Positions 6,667 to 14,909 of a DNA stretch of 36,037 nucleotides are shown in pieces; the first letter of the stretch is position 1, and each line of letters opens with the position of its first letter. The translations under genes were made by a program, and so were the position numbers. The notes under the pieces were generated by a model that was given only the letters and a program-made list of their open reading frames with translations, made no database searches and was not told where the DNA came from. Origin of the DNA: Sphingobium chlorophenolicum (lineage in GTDB: Bacteria; Pseudomonadota; Alphaproteobacteria; Sphingomonadales; Sphingomonadaceae); contig NZ_JFHR01000052.1 in the NCBI RefSeq assembly GCF_000722875.1, positions 1-36,037 on the forward strand, read 5' to 3'.

Positions 6667-8154
6667 ATGATCCAAGACGTCGTCGCGCCGATCACTACTA
6701 GCGCAGCGCAACTCGTTCAGTTGATTCGTTCAGGACAGATGTCGGCGACCGAAGCGGTCGAAGAAGCGATCGGCAGGGTGAAGGTGCGAAACGCCTCCCT
6801 CAACGCCGTCGTTCACTTCGATCCGCAAGCGGCGCTGGAGTCTGCGCGTGTCATCGAGGCACGCCTCCGTGTGGGCGACCCCGTCGGCTGCCTGGCCGGC
6901 GTGCCGACCATGACGACCGATTTGTTCAGCAGCTATCCTGGGTGGCCCGGCACGCTTGGCGGCATTCCGGCGATCCGGAATATCGGCACGAATTGTTCGC
7001 TCTATCCGAAGCGGATGGAAGCCGCCGGCGCGGTGCTGCTCGGATACACGAATTCCTCGCCGCTTGGCTTTACGTCGGTTTGTGATAACCGCGCATTCGG
7101 TCCGACCGCCAATCCCTTCGATCTGACGCGCAACAGCGGCGCGGCAGCAGGCGGCAGTGCCGCGGCAGTGGCCGGCGGGCTGGTGCCGATCGCCGGAGCT
7201 CTCGATGGCGGGGGATGGATCCGGACGGCGGCGGCATGGTGCGGCGTCTTCGGATTTCAGGCATCGCACGGCCGCATCGCTCGCATCACGCGCCCGAGTG
7301 CCTTCGAGGTGTCTCCTTTCGCCTATGACGGTGCGATCACACGTACCGTGGAGGACGCTGCGCTCGCGCTCAACGCGCTTGTTGGATATGAGCGCGAGGA
7401 TCCCTTCAGTGTCGCCTCCGGTATCGACTGGACGCGCGCGCTCACCACTTCGATCAACGGCTCCCGGATCGGCTTCGCGCCAAGGCTGGGCGGCTTTCCC
7501 GTCGATCCCGGGATTTGCGAAGTCCTGACCGACGCTATTGCTGCGCTGGAAGCGCAGGGCGCGCGCGTTGTCCCTCTTGAGATCGAATTTTCCCATTCGC
7601 CTGACGAGATCAGCGCCGCCTGGCGGCGGATGGTGTCAATGCGCATGTCGGGCGCGATCAATGGCCTCAAAAGGCGCGGCATCGATCTCGCCAAGGACTT
7701 TCGAGATCAGATACCGGCGGATGTCTGGGCCTCGGTCGAGCAGGCCCAGTCGCTCGGCATTGCCGGCATGCAGCGAGACCAGCAGATCCGCACGGCGGTC
7801 TACGATGGGATCAACCGCGCCCTCGCGGAGGTCGATGTGATCGCCTGCCCGTCGGCAGGTGCGCCACCGGTGGCGAACGGTTCGCGCGGCGGCACGGGCG
7901 GCCCAACAGAAGTCGATGGTTTCAACGTCGATCCGGTTGTGGGTTGGTGCTTGGGCTTCCTTACGAACTTCTCGGGTCATCCCTCGGCTTCGCTACCGGC
8001 CGGCTTCGCCGACGGGCTGCCGGTCGGTCTGCAACTGATCGGCCAGAGGCATGGCGATTTCCCGCTCCTATCGATCTGCGCCGCATTCGAGGCGGCGCGG
8101 CCTTGGGCGGCCTCCTACGATCGATGCGACGCCAGGACCATCGGTGTTGCGTGA
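6667..8154 (+). CDS. Amidase-signature family protein lacking the catalytic triad (predicted pseudoenzyme)
   Basis: The product is 495 residues from the ATG at 6667, with GGAG 8 bases upstream. The overall fold sequence is a full-length amidase-signature protein, closely similar along its length to the amidase at 24533-26005. The Ser-cisSer-Lys triad is gone: the catalytic Lys is Thr84 (VPTMTTDLF against VPVAMKDLF), the SS of GGSSGG is Ala160-Ala161 (GAAAGGS), and the nucleophile Ser is Trp184 (DGGGWIR against DGGGSIR). The rest of the frame is intact and well conserved, so it does not look like random decay. It may bind an amide-like ligand, or act as a partner or decoy, but it should not hydrolyse amides by the known mechanism. 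It is divergent from a LysR gene. Confidence 0.88.
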   Translation: MIQDVVAPITTSAAQLVQLIRSGQMSATEAVEEAIGRVKVRNASLNAVVHFDPQAALESARVIEARLRVGDPVGCLAGVPTMTTDLFSSYPGWPGTLGGIPAIRNIGTNCSLYPKRMEAAGAVLLGYTNSSPLGFTSVCDNRAFGPTANPFDLTRNSGAAAGGSAAAVAGGLVPIAGALDGGGWIRTAAAWCGVFGFQASHGRIARITRPSAFEVSPFAYDGAITRTVEDAALALNALVGYEREDPFSVASGIDWTRALTTSINGSRIGFAPRLGGFPVDPGICEVLTDAIAALEAQGARVVPLEIEFSHSPDEISAAWRRMVSMRMSGAINGLKRRGIDLAKDFRDQIPADVWASVEQAQSLGIAGMQRDQQIRTAVYDGINRALAEVDVIACPSAGAPPVANGSRGGTGGPTEVDGFNVDPVVGWCLGFLTNFSGHPSASLPAGFADGLPVGLQLIGQRHGDFPLLSICAAFEAARPWAASYDRCDARTIGVA

Positions 8155-8219
8155 GAGCCCAAAGGCTCTGCGCCGTGTCTCCCGCGAGGTGCCTCGCCCC
8201 CCGTCGCCTCGCGGGAGAC
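8154..8219 (+). terminator. Two tandem hairpins after the amidase-like gene
   Basis: AGAGCC-CAAA-GGCTCT (8154-8169) overlaps the stop codon. It is followed by a 13-bp perfect stem GTCTCCCGCGAGG / CCTCGCGGGAGAC (8177-8189 and 8207-8219). CTTTCG follows the second stem. They separate the amidase-like gene from the DoxX gene and probably end or attenuate transcription. Confidence 0.6.
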
Positions 8220-8247
8220 CTTTCGTCCGTCCAGTAGGAGTAGCGCC

Positions 8248-8679
8248 GTGAGGAACGCGAGCACCCGGATTTCCGGCCTTCGTCTTCGACTGAAACCGCT
8301 TTGCTACCATGCCTCGCGCATCCTGCTCGGCCTCCTGTTCGTGGCCAGCGGAGCAGACGGCTTCTACTTTCTCGCAACCGGCGAGAACTTCATTCATCCG
8401 CCGACGTCGCCGGCCGGCATGGCCTTTGAGGAGGCATTGCTGGCGACCGGCTTCATGTGGCCGCTTGTCAAGATCATGAACTTGATCGGCGGTGCGAGCC
8501 TGCTGCTCAGCTTTAAGCCAGCGTTCGGCTTGGCGATCATCATGCCGGCGATCACCGTGATCACCCTGTTTCACCTGGTCCTCAATCCCGCTGGCATCGC
8601 CATCGCGGCTGTCATGGACCTGACTGCGGCCACGCTCGCCTATGCCTACCGGCATCAATACGCGGCGATGCTCGCCTAG
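8248..8679 (+). CDS. DoxX-family membrane protein
   Basis: The product is 143 residues from the GTG at 8248, with TAGGAG seven bases upstream. Four hydrophobic segments are visible, at about 22-42, 70-90, 92-112 and 115-133. The first carries LLGLLFVASGADGF, resembling the RixLGllFlxxGxxK pattern of DoxX/SURF4-like proteins, and ATGFMWPLVKIMNLIGGASLLL matches the second conserved helix. DoxX proteins are inner-membrane proteins often tied to thiol or redox stress; the substrate is unknown here. It follows the amidase-like gene after two hairpins and precedes the MipA/OmpV gene in the same direction. Confidence 0.75.
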   Translation: MRNASTRISGLRLRLKPLCYHASRILLGLLFVASGADGFYFLATGENFIHPPTSPAGMAFEEALLATGFMWPLVKIMNLIGGASLLLSFKPAFGLAIIMPAITVITLFHLVLNPAGIAIAAVMDLTAATLAYAYRHQYAAMLA

Positions 8680-8756
8680 CGGCGGTCGTCATCCCGAGCA
8701 TTTTCGACGCGCTGCGCATGAGGCGAGGCGCGCGCTACTTCAGGAAGGTCCTTGTG

Positions 8757-9527
8757 ATGCAGAGACACCAATTTTCTGCAATGGCTGCTGCATGTCTGCT
8801 GCTCACCTCGGGTGAAGCCAGAGCCGATGACAAAGAGCCGCGCAGTGATGACCGGGCCTACAGCCTGAGCGTCGGTCCTGGCGCCGGCGTGATCCCGACC
8901 TTCCAAGGGGCGGACAAATCCAGGGTGATCCCCTTGCCGCTCATCGATGGGCGGTATGGTCGCTTCTTCATCGACACCTCGGAAGGGATCGGCGTCGACA
9001 TTCTCCGTGACGACACATTTCGCGTTGGCGCCAGCCTCACTTATGTGCCGGGCTACGACAAAGACGATGTGCCAGCGGGCATCGAGGGGATCGCGGACAC
9101 CGCTGGCGCGCGCGTATTCGGCAGCGCCCGGATCGACCGCTTCACCTTTTCGCTCGGGGCCACCCAGTCGATCGGCGGCGCCAAGGGGCTCGTCGCAGAC
9201 GCAGCGCTTTCCTACTACCTGCCGGTGACGCCGAACTTCGCGCTCATCCCCTCCGTCGGCACGACGTGGGCGGATGGAAAATATATGGACAACTACTTCG
9301 GCATTAGCGCCGGAGAGGCGACTGCTTCAGGATTGCCGGCATTTAAAGCGAAGAGCGGGTTCAAAGATGCGTCGCTCTCGGTGACGGGAGTGTACCAGCT
9401 CTCTGATCGCTGGACGCTCACGGGGAACGTGAGCGCGAATATGCTGCTGGGCGATGCGCTGGACACGCCCCTCAACGAGGAAAAATGGAATCCGACCGGT
9501 TTCCTCGGCGTGGCGTATCGCTTCTAG
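8757..9527 (+). CDS. MipA/OmpV-family outer-membrane protein
   Basis: The product is 256 residues from the ATG at 8757, chosen because AGGAAGG sits 8 bases upstream and a Sec signal peptide (to about ARA/DD) begins there. The mature part has alternating beta-strand sequence and ends in YRF, the C-terminal aromatic typical of beta-barrel outer-membrane proteins. IPTFQGADKSRVIPLPLIDG and the spacing of strands match MipA/OmpV (PF06629). Family members are porin-like or scaffold murein enzymes. Here it may be a channel serving the neighbouring catabolic genes (inference). Confidence 0.85.
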   Translation: MQRHQFSAMAAACLLLTSGEARADDKEPRSDDRAYSLSVGPGAGVIPTFQGADKSRVIPLPLIDGRYGRFFIDTSEGIGVDILRDDTFRVGASLTYVPGYDKDDVPAGIEGIADTAGARVFGSARIDRFTFSLGATQSIGGAKGLVADAALSYYLPVTPNFALIPSVGTTWADGKYMDNYFGISAGEATASGLPAFKAKSGFKDASLSVTGVYQLSDRWTLTGNVSANMLLGDALDTPLNEEKWNPTGFLGVAYRF

Positions 9528-9587
9528 CCAATCGGTTAGCCGCCGGATGGAACCCTCTCAGTGGGGGGTAGCCACGCGGCATTCTCT

Positions 9588-9602
9588 ATTTGCTCTACAA
9601 AT
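9588..9602. promoter_or_regulatory. LysR-type box ATTTG-CTCTA-CAAAT
   Basis: This is a perfect 5-bp inverted repeat with a 5-base spacer and a T-N11-A core. It extends outward to CTCTATTTG / CAAATAAGAG with one bulge. It lies 90 bases upstream of the membrane protein and monooxygenase pair. The LysR encoded downstream at 11454 is the nearest candidate binder (inference). Confidence 0.5.
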
Positions 9603-9691
9603 AAGAGATATACATTCCATCGATTAGACGGATGACGTGCGCCCGCGTAACTTAGACTTGCATACCGATTCACCCTTCGTTCGAGCGTTTG

Positions 9692-10120
9692 ATGCCCATA
9701 CCGGAGTCCATCGATATCCCGGCCCCGCCGAGGTCCCTGATCGCAAACCTGATGCTTGCCACGGCGTGGACGATCTTGGTCGGCGTCGCAGCACAGTGCG
9801 TTTTCGCCGCCCTGGTACCGCTTGAAGCGACGCAATACTGGGCGTGTCATGTGAGATTGGGAGTGGCGATAGGATGCCTGCTCGTGCTTCTCACACGGCT
9901 TGCTTTTCTGTCACGGGAGCATCGGACGGTTAGAGCGTGGCTGCTGGGTGCCTGCCTGCTTTACGCCCTCCAGATCGGTCTGGGATCAATCGTGAGGGCG
10001 CATGACGCGCCGCCCGCGCAACTGCTCCTCCTTTTCAACGATGGGCTGATCTTCGCGCTTGTAGTGGTCGCGCGCGCGAAGATCGCCCGCCAACCGGCTG
10101 TGCGCCGGATTCCAAGGTGA
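9692..10120 (+). CDS. Hypothetical four-helix membrane protein
   Basis: The product is 142 residues from the ATG at 9692. Four hydrophobic segments are seen, at about 18-42, 54-70, 82-101 and 108-126, with a positively charged C-terminus (ARAKIARQPAVRRIPR). I do not recognise a named family with confidence. It ends 4 bases before the FAD monooxygenase start and so is almost certainly co-transcribed with it. It could be a membrane partner or transporter-like accessory for that pathway, but nothing in the sequence proves it. Confidence 0.65.
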   Translation: MPIPESIDIPAPPRSLIANLMLATAWTILVGVAAQCVFAALVPLEATQYWACHVRLGVAIGCLLVLLTRLAFLSREHRTVRAWLLGACLLYALQIGLGSIVRAHDAPPAQLLLLFNDGLIFALVVVARAKIARQPAVRRIPR

Positions 10121-10124
10121 CTCA

Positions 10125-11393
10125 ATGAAGGTTTTGGTTATCGGCGGCGGGCTGGGCGGCCTATGCCTCGCCCAAGGACTGCGACAGGCCGGTCTGCATG
10201 TCTCCGTGTTCGAGCGGCAGGTCAGCCCTTCGGAGAATCTCGCCGGCTACGGAATTCATATTAACCGACATGGTCAACAGGCGCTCAAGGCCTGCCTCCC
10301 ATCCGAGGGATGGTCGAGGTTCCGCGAACTCAGCACTAGTGCGGGGACCAAGTTGCACTTTCGCGATGAACAATTGCGTCGTCTCGCGACCCGTGATGAA
10401 GCAATCTTGTCGGGCCGGCCTGCCAGTGAAGTCGAACTGCGAGGCGTGGGTCGAATCGAGCTTCGAGAGATCCTGCTCGCGGGACTGATGGAGAGGAGCG
10501 ACCCCGTCGTCCACTGGGGCAAGACCTTCACGCACTACGAACTTATCGCCGACAATCGCGTCCGCGCGCACTTCGACGACGGTAGCGCTGCGGAAGGCGA
10601 CCTGCTGGTCGGTGCCGACGCGAGCCATTCGAAGGTCCGGCAGCAATATCTCCCCGATGTTCGTCGCCTTGAGTTGGGTATCCTGGCGATCGCGGGCCGG
10701 TATCTCCTCGACGACGTGCAAACAGCAGCGCTGCCTCCCGAATTGACCGACGGTTCCCTCAACAACGTCGTTCCTGCAGGTCCAGGATGGATGTTCGTTG
10801 CGGCCTGGCGCTCTCGTTCCGCCGACGTCGGGGGCAAACAGCAGGACGCCCAGAATTATGTGATGTGGGCTTATGTCACGCCGCGGTCCGAGCTGGTCGA
10901 TGTTCCTCAGGACAGAGGCCCAGCGGCCTTGCAGAATTTTGTGCTGCAGCGGATCAAAGGCTGGTCCCCCGACCTCAGCAGGCTCGTGCGTGGCGCCGAT
11001 CCGGAAACCGTAGCCCCTGTCCCGCTTCGGTCCATGCCGCACCTAGACGCGTGGGCGCCGAGCAACGTCACGCTGATCGGCGATGCCATCCACAACATGA
11101 CACCTATGGCTGGGATTGGCGCCAACACCGCTCTTCGGGATGCGCGTGTCCTGCGTGACGCCCTGATTGATGCCGCGGCCGGCAGGCTTTCCATTGTCGA
11201 TGCCGTCGGCCGCTATGAGTCCGAGATGCGAGTCTACGCGAATAGGGCGGTCGGGCTGTCGCGCAGGAATGCCGAGAACGCGAGTTCCGAGGCGGGCTTT
11301 CCTCGGCGTATGTTCCGGCTCGTTCTTCGGCTTGCCCAGGCCTTTCCCCCAGTCATGCGCGCGACGCTGGGCCGTAGCTCGAAGGAGCCCTGA
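10125..11393 (+). CDS. FAD-dependent monooxygenase (PHBH-like group A)
   Basis: The product is 422 residues. An N-terminal Rossmann motif GGGLGG (7-12) with Glu31 at the end of strand 2 binds the ADP part of FAD. The mid-chain VGADASHSKVR corresponds to the DG motif, and LIGDAIHNMTPMAGIGANTALRDA to the GD motif around residues 316-339. These three motifs define flavoprotein hydroxylases related to p-hydroxybenzoate hydroxylase, which use NAD(P)H and O2 to hydroxylate aromatic or related substrates. The substrate cannot be told. The gene is directly downstream of a four-helix membrane protein and upstream of a LysR gene. Confidence 0.88.
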   Translation: MKVLVIGGGLGGLCLAQGLRQAGLHVSVFERQVSPSENLAGYGIHINRHGQQALKACLPSEGWSRFRELSTSAGTKLHFRDEQLRRLATRDEAILSGRPASEVELRGVGRIELREILLAGLMERSDPVVHWGKTFTHYELIADNRVRAHFDDGSAAEGDLLVGADASHSKVRQQYLPDVRRLELGILAIAGRYLLDDVQTAALPPELTDGSLNNVVPAGPGWMFVAAWRSRSADVGGKQQDAQNYVMWAYVTPRSELVDVPQDRGPAALQNFVLQRIKGWSPDLSRLVRGADPETVAPVPLRSMPHLDAWAPSNVTLIGDAIHNMTPMAGIGANTALRDARVLRDALIDAAAGRLSIVDAVGRYESEMRVYANRAVGLSRRNAENASSEAGFPRRMFRLVLRLAQAFPPVMRATLGRSSKEP

Positions 11394-11453
11394 CGATCGG
11401 CGGTCTTTGCGCCCGATCGGACCGCGTAGAGGTTCCCAAAACTTGAGAGGGCT

Positions 11454-12467
11454 ATGCCAGACCTATCGCTCGATCTGAGATATTTGCGATATGCGCTGGC
11501 GGCCTCGCAGCATCGTAGCTTCAGGCGCGCGGCTGCGTTCCTCAACGTCGCTCAATCGACGCTCACGCGCCGGATATTGCTGCTCGAGCACCGGGTCGGC
11601 TTTCGCATCTTCGACCGCAGCCCCTGCGGCGTTCGTCTCACGCGGGCGGGCCAACTTTTCCTAGAAGAAGCTTCGACCGGCATGCAACAGCTGGGACAAG
11701 CGGTCGAACTCGCAGCATCGGTCCACAAGGGCGAGCGGGGCGAGCTTCAGGCCGGCGTCCTCGTGCCCTTGGCGGCCGGGCGCCTGCACGTGGCGCTGAA
11801 GGAATTTCACCGGCGACATCCCGAGATTCGTGTGAGCCTGCACGAGGGCTCGTCGGACCAGAACCTTGCGCGGCTGACGACGGGGGAACTGGATGTTTCG
11901 TTCCTTCCCGGAAAGCCGAGGCTGTCGGGACACGCTTCGGCGCTGCTCTGGACCGAGAGCATCTATGTGGCCTTTCCGAGCGACCATCGGCTTGCCGAGT
12001 GCGACGAAGCGCATTGGCACGATCTCAAGGATGAGTTGTTCGTTGTGAGCCAGCAAGGCGTTGGCCCGGAAATCCGAGACTACCTCATCCGCAAGCTTTC
12101 CAGCCCTGGCTTCAGCCCTCAAATCGACGTCCACGACGTCAGTCGCGAAAGCCTGATGAATATCGTCGCGATGGGTTACGGGATCACGCTGGCCAGCGGG
12201 TCCAATCTTGGAAGCCCGCCCGGAATAGTCTTCAGGCCAATCGGCGGTGATCCGGAGCAGCTTGCCCTGACCGCTGTTTGGATGTCGCGGAATTCGAACC
12301 CCGCGCTTCAGCGTCTGCTTTTTCTCGTGAAGGAAGTGGCGTCCGGGCGTCTGCCGCAATTGGTCCGCAAGGAAGCGGGGAAAGTCGCGGTTTTCTTGCT
12401 TGGACTCCAGAGCCTCACCCAGTCTTGTCTCGGCGAGCCCGCGCGAATCCTCGGTCCGTTTGGATGA
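11454..12467 (+). CDS. LysR-family regulator next to the trb cluster
   Basis: The product is 337 residues. The winged HTH is at about residues 8-64 (RYLRYALAASQHRSFRRAAA, then LNVAQSTLTRRI, EHRVGFRIFDR). The effector-binding domain follows from about 92. A GAGAGG ribosome site precedes the ATG. The last 17 codons run antisense over the 3' end of DUF2274, so the protein has a tail about 30 residues longer than usual. In my recollection a LysR gene convergent with DUF2274-trbI recurs in alphaproteobacterial ICEs, so it may belong to the transfer backbone and not to the cargo. The nearest plausible LysR box is at 9588. Confidence 0.85.
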   Translation: MPDLSLDLRYLRYALAASQHRSFRRAAAFLNVAQSTLTRRILLLEHRVGFRIFDRSPCGVRLTRAGQLFLEEASTGMQQLGQAVELAASVHKGERGELQAGVLVPLAAGRLHVALKEFHRRHPEIRVSLHEGSSDQNLARLTTGELDVSFLPGKPRLSGHASALLWTESIYVAFPSDHRLAECDEAHWHDLKDELFVVSQQGVGPEIRDYLIRKLSSPGFSPQIDVHDVSRESLMNIVAMGYGITLASGSNLGSPPGIVFRPIGGDPEQLALTAVWMSRNSNPALQRLLFLVKEVASGRLPQLVRKEAGKVAVFLLGLQSLTQSCLGEPARILGPFG

Positions 12468-12639
12468 ACCTCTGGACCATCGCCACGACAAGTTTCTCGG
12501 GCTCGGGAACGGTCCCACCTTCCTGCTGCGCGAGGATCTCCGCGTATTGCCGCAAGTCGCGATGAAGGGCCGCAGGCAATTCGATCGAGACCTTGACCGG
12601 CTTCTCGTCGGCCACGGGCCCCAGCTTCAACTTGGCCAT
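12415..12639 (-). CDS. DUF2274 protein
   Basis: The product is 74 residues (MAKLKLGPVADEKPVKVSIE...). The pattern VKVSIELPAALHRDLRQYAE followed by PEKLVVAMVQRFIQTDRGF is that of DUF2274, a small protein regularly found after trbI in alphaproteobacterial conjugation clusters. The N-terminal strand plus helices resemble a ribbon-helix-helix fold, so a regulatory role is possible but unproven. It starts 3 bases past the trbI stop and is the last gene of the trb run. Confidence 0.85.
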   Translation of the reverse strand: MAKLKLGPVADEKPVKVSIELPAALHRDLRQYAEILAQQEGGTVPEPEKLVVAMVQRFIQTDRGFARARRDKTG

Positions 12640-12642
12640 GGG

Positions 12643-13863
12643 TCAGCCTCCATAGGGTTCGAGCACGATGTCGCGGGTGACGATGACGCGCACCGGGAAT
12701 CCCGGGCGGATCGTCAGCGTCGGTGCGACATTGAGCTGCCGGCGAACGATCTGTTGACCGGCATCGTTGATCGTGTCCTGCCCGCCATTTCGGATCGCGC
12801 TAATCAGACGATCATCATCGTTGGTCGCCAGCTCCGCGCCGACGCTTAGCAAAGTCGAGAGTCCTGCCGCCTTTGCCAAGTCCCACCAGTGATAGTCGAC
12901 GCCGTCCTGAAGGCCGGCGAACCCTTCGGCGTCCGCACCCGGCTGGCGCTCGAGAACGATGGAGCGGCCATTTGGAAAAATGAGCCGGTTCCAGACGAGC
13001 AACACGCGGCTTTGCCCAAACTGCACGTTGTTATCATACTGACCGATGACGCGTGTGCCTTGGGGTACGAGCAGGATGCGTCCGGTCGGGCTGTCGTAGA
13101 TGTTTTCGGTGACCTGGGCGGTAATCTGGCCCGGCAAGTCGGATCTGATGCCGGTAATCAGCGCCGCCGAGATCACCGCGCCCGCCTGAAGGATGTTAGG
13201 TGACGCCGGAGCGGCGACGCGATCGGGCGCAACCGTCCGACGGTCTGCCGCTGCGTTCAGGAAGGCGTTCTGGCGGTCCTGTGCCGAAGGTGTCGTCGGT
13301 GGCGGCGCCAGCCCGAGGCTGGCCAGGTCGGTCGTCGGCGGCCCCGCCGGCGCTGCTCCCGCCGCAGCGGGTGCGCCCCGGCTTTCCGATCCGGAGAAGA
13401 GACGGCTGGTAAGCGCGGTCTCGATCTCCTGCAGCCTGCGCTGCTCCTCCGGGCTGATGCCTGGATTGGGGGTAGCGATGCCCGGTGCTGGCACGGGCCG
13501 GCCGCGGTCCTGTGCACCGACGATCGGTCGTCCGAGATCGCCAGGCAGTGGCGGCCCAAGGCGAGGCACGCCGCTGTAGTCACGCGGCAGCCCTGCGAGC
13601 CCGTCGGCGGTCGAGCGGTTCTCTGTCGAATAGAGTTCCTCGTTAGGGCGGCCGCCGTCGCGGGTCTGCAGAGCGTAGATCAGGGCGCCCCCGAGTCCGA
13701 CGCTGGCGACCAGGCCGACGCCGGCGAGAACCTTTCGGGACAGCCGGGTCACGCGGGGCGGTTCTGCGCGTAGCCGCATTGGCGCGGTGCTGGCCGGCTC
13801 GCCGCTCAACGGCTTCGTGTCGTTGTCAGAGGCTTCTTCGCTGCGGGGTTCGTTGTCGCTCAC
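12643..13863 (-). CDS. trbI: TrbI, VirB10-like channel protein
   Basis: The product is 406 residues: a short cytoplasmic tail, one transmembrane helix at about 45-66, a long proline-rich periplasmic stretch to about 220, and the VirB10 beta-barrel domain from about 225 (QAGAVISAALITGIRSDLPG, then RILLVPQGTRVIGQYDNNV). It bridges inner and outer membranes in the mating-pair channel and links ATP use to pore opening. The start overlaps the trbG stop by 4 bases (ATGA), showing translational coupling. Confidence 0.95.
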   Translation of the reverse strand: MSDNEPRSEEASDNDTKPLSGEPASTAPMRLRAEPPRVTRLSRKVLAGVGLVASVGLGGALIYALQTRDGGRPNEELYSTENRSTADGLAGLPRDYSGVPRLGPPLPGDLGRPIVGAQDRGRPVPAPGIATPNPGISPEEQRRLQEIETALTSRLFSGSESRGAPAAAGAAPAGPPTTDLASLGLAPPPTTPSAQDRQNAFLNAAADRRTVAPDRVAAPASPNILQAGAVISAALITGIRSDLPGQITAQVTENIYDSPTGRILLVPQGTRVIGQYDNNVQFGQSRVLLVWNRLIFPNGRSIVLERQPGADAEGFAGLQDGVDYHWWDLAKAAGLSTLLSVGAELATNDDDRLISAIRNGGQDTINDAGQQIVRRQLNVAPTLTIRPGFPVRVIVTRDIVLEPYGG

Positions 13864-14909
13864 GAGGCCGGCCTCCCGTCTGTGCGGGTGATACGGACGC
13901 GCCTCTGGCGATCGCCGGACCCGAAGCGCAGTTCCGCCGCGGCGAAGAGACGATCGACGATCATGTGGTGCCCGCGGACCCGAAAGTTCACCAGTTCGGA
14001 CGTATTGCCCTCCGGTCCGACGACGAAGAGTGGCGGCATCTCGCCTTGGCCTATGCCGCGCGGGAATTCGATGAACACCTGTCGGCCGTCATCGAAGGCG
14101 CGCAGCGGCCGCCAGGGCGCGCGGTCGCCATCAATGGCGTATCGGAAATTGACGTTGGCGAGATCGACGCCACTCGCCACGGGTTGCGCGGCCTCTGCCT
14201 CGGCGTTCTGCCGGCGCAGCGCGATGAGCTGGTCCTGCGGATACTGCCAAGAGACCGAAGCCATATAGGTTCGCTCGGTAGAGCGAAGCTCCATATGATA
14301 GGTGCGCAGGTTGGTGTTGATGACGAGGTTTGTCATCAGCTCTGCGCGGGTGGGCTTCACGAGGATATGGATCTGGCGCGTCGCACCCGAACCGCTTTCG
14401 GTATCGCCGATGATCCAGCGGACGGTGTCGCCGGCGGCGACGGGGCCGGACCCGACGAGCTGTTCACCCGGCTGAAGGGCAATGTCGGTAATCTGACCAA
14501 CGGCGGTGTAGACTTGATAGAGCGCGCCCTGCGTGAAGGGATAAACCTGCATGGAGTTGATGAAGCCGTCCCGTACTGGCTGGATACGCGCAGCGGCGTT
14601 GGCCTGGTTAACCCTCGCGGTGGGATCTGTGGGCTCGGGCGTGCGTCGGGAGGGCTCGACCCGTTGCAGCTGGCCGGGCAGCGGGAGCGGCCGCGGCAGC
14701 TCGACTACGGTGACGGGCGCTGGCGGTTCGACCGTCTGCACGGCGGGAGCCGCGTTATCGTAGGAGATCTCGGGCGGCGGGTTGGTGGTGGCGCAGCCAG
14801 CGAGCGCGGTCGTTGCCAGCAGGACCATCGGGACTGCGGCTCTGCGGAGAGCCGGGAATACGAGTGTGTGTGAAGCCGGATTTCCGGCTGTACGGAAAGA
14901 CGGCTTCAT
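13860..14909 (-). CDS. trbG: TrbG, VirB9-like outer-membrane channel protein
   Basis: The product is 349 residues with an N-terminal signal and lipobox LAGC (Cys39). Lipid anchoring differs from many VirB9 proteins, where VirB7 supplies the lipid; TrbG may combine both roles here. The middle part (VYTAVGQITDIALQPGEQLV and MELRSTERTYMASVSWQYP) and the C-terminal stretch (FVVGPEGNTSELVNFRVRGH) are typical VirB9/CagX segments. It forms the outer-membrane core of the channel with TrbI. The start overlaps the trbF stop by 4 bases. Confidence 0.95.
   Translation of the reverse strand: MKPSFRTAGNPASHTLVFPALRRAAVPMVLLATTALAGCATTNPPPEISYDNAAPAVQTVEPPAPVTVVELPRPLPLPGQLQRVEPSRRTPEPTDPTARVNQANAAARIQPVRDGFINSMQVYPFTQGALYQVYTAVGQITDIALQPGEQLVGSGPVAAGDTVRWIIGDTESGSGATRQIHILVKPTRAELMTNLVINTNLRTYHMELRSTERTYMASVSWQYPQDQLIALRRQNAEAEAAQPVASGVDLANVNFRYAIDGDRAPWRPLRAFDDGRQVFIEFPRGIGQGEMPPLFVVGPEGNTSELVNFRVRGHHMIVDRLFAAAELRFGSGDRQRRVRITRTDGRPAS

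Noticed and set aside
6730..7596. Minus-strand frame of 288 codons inside the amidase-like gene
   Set aside because: It is antisense to a full-length recognisable protein, is very Arg/Ala-rich and has no domain pattern.
13779..14873. Long plus-strand open frame (364 codons) over trbI and trbG
   Set aside because: It is antisense to two clearly recognised trb genes, and its translation shows no family-like pattern; such shadow frames are common at high GC.
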